Shown: piece by piece, positions 10,343 to 21,634 of the stretch
How the letters are laid out: every line of letters starts with the position of its first letter
Position numbering within the stretch: position 1 is the stretch's first letter
DNA from: Streptomyces paradoxus
Lineage (GTDB): Bacteria > Actinomycetota > Actinomycetes > Streptomycetales > Streptomycetaceae
Assembly (NCBI RefSeq): GCF_014202475.1
Contig: NZ_JACHGV010000002.1
Coordinates: forward strand, 496,001 to 560,000
Direction: 5' to 3'
DNA length: 64,000 nt
Translations under genes and position numbers: made by a program
The notes under the pieces: generated by a model
The model's input: only the letters and a program-made list of their open reading frames with translations
Databases searched by the model: none
What the model was told of the DNA's origin: nothing

Positions 10343-11173
10343 CTACGCGGGATCTCGCAGGGCCGGCACCTTGTCGAGTCCGATCCCGAACCGCTCCCGG
10401 TACACCCCGAGCACCTCCTCGTCCGTCTCCAGCTCCCGGACCTCCCGCGTCCCGTCGGCCGTCGTCACCGTGAAGTTGCGCCCGCTGAGCGTGATCCTGC
10501 CCCCGTCCTCCGTCACTCGCGAACAGACCAGCGACCGGGTGAAATGCGACACCGGCGACGTGCTGTGCCACCACGCGCCGGCCACGAAGTCGCCCAGTAC
10601 CCGCGGCCGCACCTCCAGGCGGTACTGCGGTGTGCCGCCCCGGAACACGTCCAGGTCCGCCGCCTCCACCGTGCCGTGCCCACCGCGCACCCCCGCCGCG
10701 TCCGGCTCCGCCTCGACGATCCGGAACGTGCCGCCCGGATCCTCCTGCTCCCCCCGGTCCCCGAACGCCAGCGGAAGGTGGCTGTGCGCCCCGAACCCCA
10801 CATCGGCCAGCCAGTCACCCCCGTCCACCGTCCGCACCCGCAACGCGAGATGGTCGTAGGGGATCCCAAGCCGCCCCTCGTCCCCGTACACCCGCGCCGC
10901 CAGCAGCGCCACGTCGTACCCCAGCGCGGCGAGCAACGCCCCGAAGGAGCCGTTGAGTTCGTAGCAGAACCCGCCCCGCCGCGCGCCCACCACCTTGTCC
11001 AGCAGCCGCTTCTCCTCCAGCACGATCTCCTCGCCCAGGTGGATGGACAGGTTCTCGAACGGCACGGTCTGCAGGTGACTCAGGTGCAGCTCACGCAGTG
11101 CGTCGACCGTGGGCCACGCCGGGTGCTCGACTCCCAGACGGTGAAGATAGGCATCAACTTCTGCTGAGTTCAT
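10343..11173 (-). CDS. Arylamine N-acetyltransferase
   Basis: The 276-residue enzyme transfers acetyl from acetyl-CoA to arylamines or hydrazines. The Cys-His-Asp triad is visible: Cys in RRGGFCYELN, His in YDHLALRV, and Asp in WLADVGFGAH. NAT proteins of actinomycetes also make amide bonds in ansamycin pathways, but no such cluster is nearby. The ATG is only four bases past the comEC stop, so translation is probably coupled to comEC. Confidence 0.92.
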   Translation of the reverse strand: MNSAEVDAYLHRLGVEHPAWPTVDALRELHLSHLQTVPFENLSIHLGEEIVLEEKRLLDKVVGARRGGFCYELNGSFGALLAALGYDVALLAARVYGDEGRLGIPYDHLALRVRTVDGGDWLADVGFGAHSHLPLAFGDRGEQEDPGGTFRIVEAEPDAAGVRGGHGTVEAADLDVFRGGTPQYRLEVRPRVLGDFVAGAWWHSTSPVSHFTRSLVCSRVTEDGGRITLSGRNFTVTTADGTREVRELETDEEVLGVYRERFGIGLDKVPALRDPA

Positions 11174-11177
11174 GCCC

Positions 11178-13784
11178 TCAGTCTCGCGCCACGCTCAGCT
11201 CTCCGCCCCCTCCCACCACCGCGAGCGCGCCGTCCCGGTCCGTCCGCAGCACCGCCGCGCCCCCGTCGCGCAGCGCCGCGACCGTGCCGGGCGCCGGGTG
11301 CCCGTACGAGTTGCCCTCGCCGCAGGAGATGAGGGCCAGCCGCGGAGCGACCCGGCCCATGAGGCCCGGGTCCTGGTAGGCGGAGCCGTGGTGGGCGACC
11401 TTCAGCACGTCCACGCCCTTGAGCGCCTCGGCCGCCGGCGACCGGGCCAGTGCCCGTTGCGCCAGGGGCTCCAGGTCCCCGAGGAGCAGCAGGCGCAGTC
11501 CGCCGGAGCGGACCAGCATGGCGACACTGGCGTCGTTCGGCCCCTCCGGGACCGGATGAGCCGGAAGCATCCCCGGAACCACCCCTGGGGGCGAATCCGG
11601 CGACGGGCTCGGCGGCGGACTCGAGGGCGGCCACACCACCTGCCAGGCCAACTCCCCCGTACGCCGCTGCTCCCCGGCCGCCGCCCGCGTCACGGGGATC
11701 CGCCGTGCCGCCGCCAGTCTCCGGACGAACGCGGCCTGGTCCGCGGGCTCTTCGAACCCCGTCGTCTCGATCGCGCCCACCTCCCGGCCGCGCAGCACCC
11801 CGGGCAGGCCCGCCACGTGATCGGCGTGGAAGTGGGTGAGCACCACCAGCGGGAGCCTGCTGATGCCCAGTGAGCGCAGGCAGTGGTCGACGAGCTGCGG
11901 GTCGGGTCCCGCGTCCACCACCACGCCGCTCCCCTCGCCCGCCGCGAGCACCAGGGCGTCGCCCTGCCCCACGTCACACATCACCAGCCGCCAGCCCGGC
12001 GGCGGCCAGCCCGTGACCACCCGGGTCAGCGGCGGCGGCTGCACCACCACCAGCACCAGCAGCACTCCGCAGACCCCGCACCACCACGGATGTCCGAGCA
12101 GCCGCCGTCCGACGAACACCACCACGAAGGTCACGGTCAGGAGCAGCGCCGCACCCGTCCATCTGCCCGGCCACTCCACTCCCGCGCCCGGCAGCGCCGC
12201 CCCGGTCCGGGCGATCTGCGCGATCCACTCGGCGGGCCAGTGCCCGCACCAGGCCAGGAACTCGGCCACCGGCATCGCCACCGGCGCCGCGGCCAGAGCC
12301 GCGAACCCCAGCACGGTCGCCGGAGCGATCGCGAACTCCGCGAGCAGATTGCAGGGCACCGCAACCAGGCTCACCCGCGCCGACAGCACGGCGACGACGG
12401 GCGCGCACAGGGCCTGCGCGGCCGCCGCGGCGCCCAGCGCCTCAGCCATCCTCGGCGGCACCCCGCGCCGCCGCAGCCCCGCGCTCCAGCGCGGCGCGAG
12501 CGTGAGCAGGGCGCCGGTCGCCACGACGGACAGCAGGAACCCGTAACTCCGCGCGAGCCAGGGGTCGTACAGCACCAGCAGCAGAACCGCCGTCGCCAGC
12601 GCGGGGATCATCGATCTGCGGCGGCCGGTCGCCAGGGCGAGCAGCGCCACGGCTCCACAGGCCGCGGCCCGCACCACGCTCGGGTCCGGTCTGCACACGA
12701 CGACGAACCCGAGCGAGAGCGCACCCCCGAGCACCGCCGTCCCGCGCAGGGAGATGCCGAGCCGGGGCGCGAGCCCCCGCCGCTCGACGTGCTGCGCCAG
12801 GCCCGGCGGCCCGAGCAGCAGCGCGAGGAGGATCGTGAAGTTGGCCCCGGATACGGCCAGAGTGTGTGTGAGGTCGGTCTCCTTGAAGGCCTCCTCCAGC
12901 TCCGGAGTGATCCGCGAGGTGTCCCCCACGACCAGCCCCGGCAGCAGTGCCCGGGCGTCCGCCGGCAGTCCGTCGGTCGCCTCGCGCAGCCCGGCGCGCA
13001 GCCGCCCGGCGAGCCGCTGCGGCCCCGAGGGGCTTCCCACCACGTCCGGTTCGCCCTGGTCCCGCACCCGCAGCACTGCCGCGATCCGGTCGCCGCCCGT
13101 CATCGCTGGCGCCAGCCGCGCACTGACCCGCAGCCGCGTCGACGGCAGCAGTCCGAGCCACGCTGACCGCCCTCGTGCACCGATCGCCCGGCCGGGTGGT
13201 GCCTTGGACACGTCGACGATCAGCAGCACCGGCGTCCGTGTCGTCGCCGCCGTGCCGCCCGTCTCCTGGACGCGCCGCACGTCGGCGTCGATCAGCACGG
13301 CCGTCGGAGCCACGTGATCGCCCCGGACTCTCGGCCGGGTGAGCCGTGGGTCCGACCTGAGCTCGACCTCGGCCGTCACCGACGCGTACTCCCGCGCCAG
13401 GCCGGGCACGGGCCCCCGGCGCAGATCCGCCCCGTGCAGCCCGGCCGAGGCGGCGGCCGCGGCCACGCACAGCAGCAGCGCGGCAGCCGAAGCTCGTGGC
13501 CAGGACGCCGTCCGGCGCCGCCGGGTCAGCGGCAGCAGTCCGACGGCCACCAGACAGCCGATCACGATGCCGAGCACCCACGTCGGCGACACGTCGAGCA
13601 CCAGCGCCGCCGTGCCCCAGGCCGCCAGGGCGGGCGGCACGAGCCGCAGGTCCGTCGGGCCCTCCTGGCGCGGGCGGGCAGTGCCGAGGCGTGTGCCGGA
13701 GGAAGCGTGCACGGACGACCGGGCCGGCCGGAGCCCGGACGCGGCCCCGTCCTGCCGCGACGGCGAGCCGGTCAGGCTCCTCAT
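11178..13784 (-). CDS. comEC: ComEC/Rec2-type DNA-uptake channel protein with metallo-beta-lactamase domain
   Basis: The 868 residues hold an N-terminal set of transmembrane segments, an OB-like region, the Competence domain (LLPGLVVGDTS, then THTLAVSGANFTILLALLL) with further membrane helices, and a C-terminal metallo-beta-lactamase domain with VLTHFHADHVAGLPG and VAHHGSAYQD. In competent bacteria ComEC carries single-stranded DNA across the membrane, and the hydrolase domain is proposed to degrade the other strand. The ATG overlaps the comEA stop (ATGA). The longer open frame to 14501 lies inside comEA and is not real. Streptomyces are not known to be generally transformable, so its job here is open. 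Confidence 0.93.
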   Translation of the reverse strand: MRSLTGSPSRQDGAASGLRPARSSVHASSGTRLGTARPRQEGPTDLRLVPPALAAWGTAALVLDVSPTWVLGIVIGCLVAVGLLPLTRRRRTASWPRASAAALLLCVAAAAASAGLHGADLRRGPVPGLAREYASVTAEVELRSDPRLTRPRVRGDHVAPTAVLIDADVRRVQETGGTAATTRTPVLLIVDVSKAPPGRAIGARGRSAWLGLLPSTRLRVSARLAPAMTGGDRIAAVLRVRDQGEPDVVGSPSGPQRLAGRLRAGLREATDGLPADARALLPGLVVGDTSRITPELEEAFKETDLTHTLAVSGANFTILLALLLGPPGLAQHVERRGLAPRLGISLRGTAVLGGALSLGFVVVCRPDPSVVRAAACGAVALLALATGRRRSMIPALATAVLLLVLYDPWLARSYGFLLSVVATGALLTLAPRWSAGLRRRGVPPRMAEALGAAAAAQALCAPVVAVLSARVSLVAVPCNLLAEFAIAPATVLGFAALAAAPVAMPVAEFLAWCGHWPAEWIAQIARTGAALPGAGVEWPGRWTGAALLLTVTFVVVFVGRRLLGHPWWCGVCGVLLVLVVVQPPPLTRVVTGWPPPGWRLVMCDVGQGDALVLAAGEGSGVVVDAGPDPQLVDHCLRSLGISRLPLVVLTHFHADHVAGLPGVLRGREVGAIETTGFEEPADQAAFVRRLAAARRIPVTRAAAGEQRRTGELAWQVVWPPSSPPPSPSPDSPPGVVPGMLPAHPVPEGPNDASVAMLVRSGGLRLLLLGDLEPLAQRALARSPAAEALKGVDVLKVAHHGSAYQDPGLMGRVAPRLALISCGEGNSYGHPAPGTVAALRDGGAAVLRTDRDGALAVVGGGGELSVARD

Positions 13785-15007
13785 GGCCGTACGAGGTTCC
13801 GCAGGTCGGCGAAGCGGCGGTCGCCGATGCCGTTGACCTCGCGCAGTTCGTCCACGGAACGGAAGCCGCCGTGCTGCATGCGGTAGTCGATGATGTGCTG
13901 GGCCAGCACCGGGCCGACCCCCGGCAGGGTGTCGAGCTGGTCCGCGGTGGCCGTGTTGAGCGGGACGGGAGCCGCTGGGGCGGCCACCCCACCCACCGCG
14001 CCGGCCGGTCCACCAGGTGCCGTACCGCCCGCCCCGGGGCCCGTGGCGGGAGCCGGTCCCCCGACGATCACCTGCTCGCCGTCCACGAGGAACCGGGCGC
14101 GGTTGAGCCCGTCGGTGTTCGTGCCCGGCTTCACCCCTCCCGCCGCGTGCAGCGCGTCCGCGACCCGCGATCCGGCCGGCAGCCGGTGGATCCCCGGTTC
14201 GCGGACCTTGCCGCTGACGTCCACGACGATCGCGGCCGCCCCCGCCTTCACGGATCCGGAGGAAGCTCCCGAGGCGCCACGGGACGGCACCCCGGCAGCG
14301 ACCGGGCCCCGCTCCCCGCCGGTCTGTCCGCCCTCCTGCCGCTCCCCGAACGGCACCGCCGCCCGCACCACCTCCGGCGGTCGCACGGTCTGCGAGCGGC
14401 CTGCCCAGAAGTGCTGCACGGCGAACCCCGCCGCGACGACGAGCACCACCGTCAGGACCAGCACGTTCCGCCGCTCCAGACCGCACCGGTCCTGCAGCCA
14501 CAGCGGCATCCGCTCCCGCAGCGCGAGCCCGGCCCGCTCCCTCCAGGCTCCCTCCGCCCCGCCGCCGTCCTCGGCCTCCGGCTCGGCGAAAGCGCCTCTG
14601 GCAGCCGGCCCTGGCCGGGCCTCATCGACACCGACGGAACCCGACGACCCCGGCGGCCCCTGCCCCGGCGGTCCCTGCCCCGACTCCCGCCGCTCCCCGA
14701 CACGTTCGACCAACTCGCCCCGCCCCGGAGGCCCGACCGATTCGACCGACCCGACCGACCCAGCAGGTCCGGCGGCCTCGGCCGACCCGGCAAGCTCGAC
14801 TGACCCGGCAGGCTCGGCAGACCCGGCAGGCTCGCCGAACAACACCCCTGCGCGCCGCCGGAGTTCCTCCGCCGAGGCATGACTCCGGCGGGTCCGCCCG
14901 CGTTCGGCAGATCTGTGCCGGCGATGGCGGACGCGCCCGTCGGACGCCGGCCCCCGGCCCGGCCCACTGGTCGCGGTCGCTGTGCGTGAACGTGATCGAA
15001 GTGCCAT
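13781..15007 (-). CDS. comEA: ComEA-type DNA-binding membrane protein
   Basis: The 408 residues have a disordered cytoplasmic N-terminal region (Gly/Ser/Glu/Pro-rich), one transmembrane helix (NVLVLTVVLVVAAGFAVQHF), a SLBB domain (VVDVSGKVREPGIHRLPAGS) and a C-terminal helix-hairpin-helix pair (PLNTATADQLDTLPGVGPVL, then VNGIGDRRFADLRNLV) that binds double-stranded DNA. The topology puts the DNA-binding end outside. The upstream cytoplasmic tail of about 190 residues is long for ComEA. The ATG at 15007 is preferred; the frame extends to a TTG at 15067. It is coupled to comEC. Confidence 0.92.
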   Translation of the reverse strand: MALRSRSRTATATSGPGRGPASDGRVRHRRHRSAERGRTRRSHASAEELRRRAGVLFGEPAGSAEPAGSVELAGSAEAAGPAGSVGSVESVGPPGRGELVERVGERRESGQGPPGQGPPGSSGSVGVDEARPGPAARGAFAEPEAEDGGGAEGAWRERAGLALRERMPLWLQDRCGLERRNVLVLTVVLVVAAGFAVQHFWAGRSQTVRPPEVVRAAVPFGERQEGGQTGGERGPVAAGVPSRGASGASSGSVKAGAAAIVVDVSGKVREPGIHRLPAGSRVADALHAAGGVKPGTNTDGLNRARFLVDGEQVIVGGPAPATGPGAGGTAPGGPAGAVGGVAAPAAPVPLNTATADQLDTLPGVGPVLAQHIIDYRMQHGGFRSVDELREVNGIGDRRFADLRNLVRP

Positions 15008-15126
15008 GCGACGAGGATCGGCCACTTCGGCCCACTCACGATGATCTTGGTCGATTCCCGGGGACAATCCCCCGGTTGTGGAAAACTCCGTCCCTCACAC
15101 GGGCGATCCGAGCTCCACAGCAACGT

Positions 15127-15972
15127 TCACCGGGGCGAAACCACAACTCCCAGCAGCCCGGGCCCCGTGTGTGCCCCGATCACCGCCCCGACCTCGCTGA
15201 CATGCAGATCGGCCAGCCCGGACAATCGCGCCCGCAGCCGGTCGGCGAGGGCCGACGCCCGGTCCGGGGCGGCGAGATGATGCACGGCGACATCCACCTG
15301 GGCGCTGCCCGCACGGTCGGCCGCGATCTCTTCGAGGCGGGCGATCGCCTTGGACGCGGTCCGCACCTTCTCCAGCGGTTCGATACGGCCGTCGGCCAGC
15401 TGCAGCAGCGGCTTCACCGCGAGCGCCGAGCCCAGCAGGGCCTGCGCGGCACCGATACGGCCGCCGCGCCGCAGGTAGTCCAGGGTGTCGACGTAGAAGT
15501 AGGCGGAGGTGCCCGCGGCCCTCTTCTCCGCGGCCGCGACGGCTTCGTCCACCGTCCCGCCCGACTCCGCGGCCTCCGCGGCGGCCAGTGCGCAGAACCC
15601 GAGCGCCATCGCGATCATGCCGGTGTCCACCACCCGCACCGGCACCGGCGACTGCCGAGCGGCCACGACGGCCGCGTCGTACGTACCGGAGAGTTCGGCG
15701 GAGAGGTGGAGGGAGACGATGCCGGTGGCGCCGGACTCGGCGACCTTGCGGTAGGTCTCCTCGAAGACCGCGGGCGCGGGCCGCGAGGTCGTCACGGGGC
15801 GCCGCTTCTGCAAAGCCTGGGCGAGGGCGCGGGTCGAGATCTCGGTGCCCTCCTCCAGCGCACGGTCGCCGAGAACCACGGTCAGAGGCACCGCCGTGAT
15901 GCCGTGACGCTCCATCGTCCGGGCCGGCAGGTAGGCCGTTGAATCGGTGACGATCGCGACATGGCGGGACAT
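15127..15972 (-). CDS. DegV family fatty-acid-binding protein
   Basis: The 281-residue protein begins MSRHVAIVTDSTAYLPA, the DegV/FakB signature in which the Ser/Thr after Asp contacts the fatty-acid carboxylate. It continues with TTSRPAPAVFEETYR, GTYDAAVVAA and FYVDTLDYLRRGGRIG, all family hallmarks. FakB proteins present fatty acids to the kinase FakA. No fakA lies in this window. It sits upstream of comEA on the same strand, 119 bp away. Confidence 0.93.
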   Translation of the reverse strand: MSRHVAIVTDSTAYLPARTMERHGITAVPLTVVLGDRALEEGTEISTRALAQALQKRRPVTTSRPAPAVFEETYRKVAESGATGIVSLHLSAELSGTYDAAVVAARQSPVPVRVVDTGMIAMALGFCALAAAEAAESGGTVDEAVAAAEKRAAGTSAYFYVDTLDYLRRGGRIGAAQALLGSALAVKPLLQLADGRIEPLEKVRTASKAIARLEEIAADRAGSAQVDVAVHHLAAPDRASALADRLRARLSGLADLHVSEVGAVIGAHTGPGLLGVVVSPR

Positions 15973-16044
15973 GAGCTGGAGGTTACCTGCCGTAGCGCCC
16001 GTGCGGCAGTCCGGCCCCCGCGCCCCGCGGCGCGCGTGGCCGGA

Positions 16045-16851
16045 TCAAGTGGTGCTCTCGGGGCGGGGCTTCTTCTGCCAGGGGTAGGTCGGGCGCGCTG
16101 CCGGCGGCGTGATGGCGGGCCGCGCCGGCTCCTGCGCGGAGCCGGACTGCGCGGTGTCCGGCCAGGTCTGACCGGCCGTGGTGGCATCGGCGGCGGGCGC
16201 CTCGGGCCACGGCGGCGGCGCGGACTGCGGCGGCGAGGCCTGCTGCCGGGTGGACGCGGACTGCGCCGAGGACGAGGACTGCTGCGAGGACGCGGGTTGC
16301 GGCTCCGGAGCCGTCCAGTGCCGCAGCGCCCCGGACTCCAGGTCGATCTGGGCGCTGAGCGAGTCCAGGTCGTCGTCCGCGAAGCGGCGGGCCCGGTCGC
16401 GGGCCGCCCAGCGCAGTGAGTCGGCCGAGTGCGTGATGCGCTCGGTTCGCTCGCGCAGCCCGGGCAGTCGCTCGCTGAGCGCGGCGCGGTCCGGCTCGGA
16501 CTCCAGGCGCTTGAGCTCGCCGTCCAGCTCGTGGCCGTGCGCGCTGAGCCGTTCGAAGAGGCCGACGGACTCCTTCAGGGACTCGTCCTCGGCGACGGCC
16601 GCGTGCAGCGCCTCCTGCGTGGCGCGCATCGAGGTGCGCAGCTTCAGCCGGAGCTGGGCGAGTTCGCCCGCGGCGCCGGGCTGGGCGAAGGACTTGGCGC
16701 GCAGTGTGTGATCCTCGACCGTGCGGCGGGCCTGGGTGATGCCGCGGTCCACGCCGCGCTTGGCGGCGCCGACCGCCTTCACGGTGGCGTACGCCCCGAG
16801 CCCGAACAGGAGCACGAAGAGCAGGGCGAAGACGGCGATCACTGCTTCCAC
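16045..16851 (-). CDS. Hypothetical single-pass membrane protein with coiled-coil cytoplasmic region
   Basis: The 268 residues begin with one membrane helix (MEAVIAVFALLFVLLFGLGA). A basic stretch follows, then about 130 residues of heptad-like helices (AQLRLKLRTSMRATQEALHA, RLSAHGHELDGELKRLESEP). The C-terminal 90 residues are Gln/Ser/Pro/Ala-rich and probably disordered. There is no enzyme motif. The architecture suggests a membrane-tethered scaffold. It is transcribed away from leuS after the leuS terminator. The function is unknown. Confidence 0.85.
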   Translation of the reverse strand: MEAVIAVFALLFVLLFGLGAYATVKAVGAAKRGVDRGITQARRTVEDHTLRAKSFAQPGAAGELAQLRLKLRTSMRATQEALHAAVAEDESLKESVGLFERLSAHGHELDGELKRLESEPDRAALSERLPGLRERTERITHSADSLRWAARDRARRFADDDLDSLSAQIDLESGALRHWTAPEPQPASSQQSSSSAQSASTRQQASPPQSAPPPWPEAPAADATTAGQTWPDTAQSGSAQEPARPAITPPAARPTYPWQKKPRPESTT

Positions 16852-16909
16852 AAGGGCTCCTCCTCAGGACGTCACGGCGCTTCGCGTCGCTCTTCAACGG
16901 TAAACGCAA

Positions 16910-16950
16910 CGGGCAGGTCCGGAGTTCCAGAAAAACCCCGAACCTGCCCG
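16910..16950 (-). terminator. Terminator hairpin downstream of leuS
   Basis: Nine perfect pairs, CGGGCAGGT with ACCTGCCCG, form a stem with an internal CCGG pairing region, about 70 bp beyond the leuS stop. A T-containing tail (TTGCGTTTACC) follows on the minus strand. Confidence 0.6.
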
Positions 16951-17019
16951 TAGGGGACCACCCCGAGTCGGGTCATGCCCGCAGGGGACCCCCGAGACGG
17001 GGTCCGCGCGCCCCGACGG

Positions 17020-19899
<2,880 letters not shown>

Positions 19900-19954
19900 G
19901 ATCCTCAAAGCTCCATCGATCGTCTCTGCCTGCGGCTGTCTGGTTCGAGAAACG

Positions 19955-19979
19955 AAAAATCCCCTCGCACAGGAGGGGA
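19955..19979 (-). terminator. Intrinsic terminator in the leuS leader (attenuator)
   Basis: On the minus strand TCCCCTC, a six-base loop and GAGGGGA are followed by five T residues. This is a textbook factor-independent terminator lying 56 bp before the leuS start and after a leucine-rich leader peptide. An upstream 8-bp hairpin (19993-20020, CCGGCCAC with GTGGCCGG) and a 7-bp complementarity between 20030-20036 and 19981-19987 supply alternative pairings. Confidence 0.75.
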
Positions 19980-20026
19980 CGCCGCGCCGATGCCGGCCAC
20001 TCGACTCGTCCGGTGGCCGGGACTGA

Positions 20027-20065
20027 TCAGCGCGGCCCGCTAAGCAGAAGGCGTACGGCACGCAT
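20027..20065 (-). CDS. Leucine-rich leader peptide of leuS
   Basis: A 12-codon reading frame starting with ATG encodes [12 protein letters not shown] and stops with TGA. It holds three consecutive Leu codons (CTT, CTG, CTT). A -10-like TACCCT lies just upstream (minus strand, around 20073-20078). The peptide ends upstream of a hairpin and an intrinsic terminator. This is the layout of ribosome-mediated attenuation: when charged tRNA-Leu is scarce the ribosome stalls on the Leu codons and the terminator fails to form. It is too short for standard gene calling. Confidence 0.68.
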   Translation of the reverse strand: MRAVRLLLSGPR

Positions 20066-20306
20066 GGCGCTAGGGTACCGCAGGCCCCCAGCGCGTCGCG
20101 ACGCGCTTCGCGGGGCCGTCTCGGTGCCCAAAAAGCTGAACCAAGGTCAAGAGTTACTTCGCGTAACAGTCACTAAGGGACATCGCAACAAGCATATTGT
20201 CCTTTGATAACAACGCAATAACTCAAACCTCGTACCCATCGGTATGGCTCCGCTTAGAGTTCGGCAGCGGGACCGCTGCTTTCCCGAACCGCTCGGAGTT
20301 GCCCCC
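20066..20306. promoter_or_regulatory. Divergent promoter region between leuS and the redox operon
   Basis: The stretch is unusually AT-rich for this genome between about 20130 and 20240. It holds GTTAC-TTCGC-GTAAC (20153-20166), an imperfect inverted repeat around AGGGACA/TGTCCTT, and no coding potential. It should contain the promoters for the divergent leuS leader and the downstream membrane redox operon. Confidence 0.45.
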
Positions 20307-20372
20307 ATGAACCCTCATCGCAGTATCAGCTCGCCACCCCCGCACGCCGGGACGTGGGGAGGCCGGTCGTGA
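20307..20372 (+). CDS. Possible upstream short ORF coupled to the redox operon
   Basis: An ATG at 20307 opens a 21-codon frame (MNPHRSISSPPPHAGTWGGRS). Its TGA overlaps the GTG start of the next gene as GTGA. The peptide has no features and may only serve translational coupling. There is no good ribosome site before the ATG, so it may equally be leader sequence. Confidence 0.35.
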   Translation: MNPHRSISSPPPHAGTWGGRS

Positions 20373-21634
20373 ATCCCTACGACTCCACGGCAGACGACTC
20401 GTTCGCCGAGTTCCTCAACTTCGGTGCGGGCGTGTTGTCCCTCGTGTGTCTGACGTGCTCCGTGATCTGGGGCCTCGTGGCCCAGGACCGGATCCTTCTC
20501 GACGCACGCCGCCGCATCCTGGCGCAGGCCGTGCACCGGACCACGGCCGTCGCCTCGATCGCCTTCCTGCTGGTGCACATCGGGGTGAAGCTGGCGCTGT
20601 CCCACACCTCGTGGGTCGCCGCGGTGATCCCCTTCGGGCTGCTGTTCACCGACGACGAACTGGTCGCGGGCAGGTCGTTCCTGATCGGCCTGGGCACCCT
20701 GGCGGGCATGCTCATGATCTTCGTGGGCATCACCGGCGTGCTGCGCAACCGCTTCGCGTCCCCCGCGCCGGTCGCCGCCCGCTGGCGGGCCATGCACATG
20801 CTGGCCTACCCGGCCTGGTGCGCCGCCCTGGTCCACGGGCTCTACGCGGGTCGCGCGGCCAAGCCGATCTTCCTCATCCTGTACTGCCTGTCCCTGGTCG
20901 GCGTGGCCGGAGCGCTCGCCCTGCGCGCCGCTCCGCGCCAGGTCAAGCGCAAGGTCGCCGACAAGGTCGCCTCGGTGATCGGGCCCGGCGAGGGACAGGG
21001 CCGCAGGGATCTGGAGGAGAGCCGGGCCCGGGCGGGCGGCGGCTCCGCGCTGCCCGGCTACGACGGCCGGGAGGCATCCGCGCGCCGCGCGGCATCCCCG
21101 TCGGGGCCGCTGTACGAGAAGGCGGAACGCCCCGCGGCCAGGGAGCCGGCGAACGGCTTCGCCGCCGCCTACCGGGCCGTCTCGGGCCCGCCCCAGGGCC
21201 AGCAGGCCTTCGCGCCGGGGCCGACCACCAGCATGCAGCTGCCGCTGGACATGCAGCCCACCGAGACCATCCCGACCGTCGACGGACCCTCCAGCACTTC
21301 GGGCAACTGGCCGATCCCGTCCCCGCCGCCGGTCGGCGAGGCCCCGCCCTCGGCCTACGACCCGCTCCAGGACACGGGCTTCAACATCCCGCCCTACGAC
21401 CCTCTGCAGGACACCGGACAAAGCATCCCGGCCTATGGCAATCCAGGCGTCTCCGGCTTTGGATCGAGTGACGTGTACGACACGGGTGAGACGAATGCCG
21501 TCTACGACACGTACTACCCGAACGACACGTACAACAGCGGTCCCGCCACTGAAACAACGCCCGGTGCGTCCTACGACTTCGACGCTCCGGGATCGGGCGA
21601 ACCTTGGAACACGCCTTCCGGAGGCTTTAAGTGA
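20369..21634 (+). CDS. Ferric-reductase-like/cytochrome b-type membrane protein
   Basis: The protein has 421 residues from the GTG at 20369, with GGGGAGG six bases upstream. About five membrane helices fill residues 15-190. Two of them carry paired histidines: VHR...LLVH (His-x13-His) and MHM...ALVH (His-x12-His). This is the spacing that holds two b-type hemes in the ferric reductase/NADPH oxidase superfamily. The family's usual FAD and NAD domain is absent; instead there is a disordered tail of about 200 residues with repeated PYDPLQDTG. The stop overlaps the next start (GTGA), so it probably works with the NuoF-like protein. Confidence 0.83.
   Translation: MNPYDSTADDSFAEFLNFGAGVLSLVCLTCSVIWGLVAQDRILLDARRRILAQAVHRTTAVASIAFLLVHIGVKLALSHTSWVAAVIPFGLLFTDDELVAGRSFLIGLGTLAGMLMIFVGITGVLRNRFASPAPVAARWRAMHMLAYPAWCAALVHGLYAGRAAKPIFLILYCLSLVGVAGALALRAAPRQVKRKVADKVASVIGPGEGQGRRDLEESRARAGGGSALPGYDGREASARRAASPSGPLYEKAERPAAREPANGFAAAYRAVSGPPQGQQAFAPGPTTSMQLPLDMQPTETIPTVDGPSSTSGNWPIPSPPPVGEAPPSAYDPLQDTGFNIPPYDPLQDTGQSIPAYGNPGVSGFGSSDVYDTGETNAVYDTYYPNDTYNSGPATETTPGASYDFDAPGSGEPWNTPSGGFK

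Noticed and set aside
13785..14501. Extension of the comEC frame into comEA
   Set aside because: It overlaps comEA in another frame. The ATGA overlap and the family length support the start at 13784.
19900..20065. T-box riboswitch upstream of leuS
   Set aside because: There is a terminator, but no convincing T-box consensus or specifier stem. The Leu-rich leader peptide explains the layout better.
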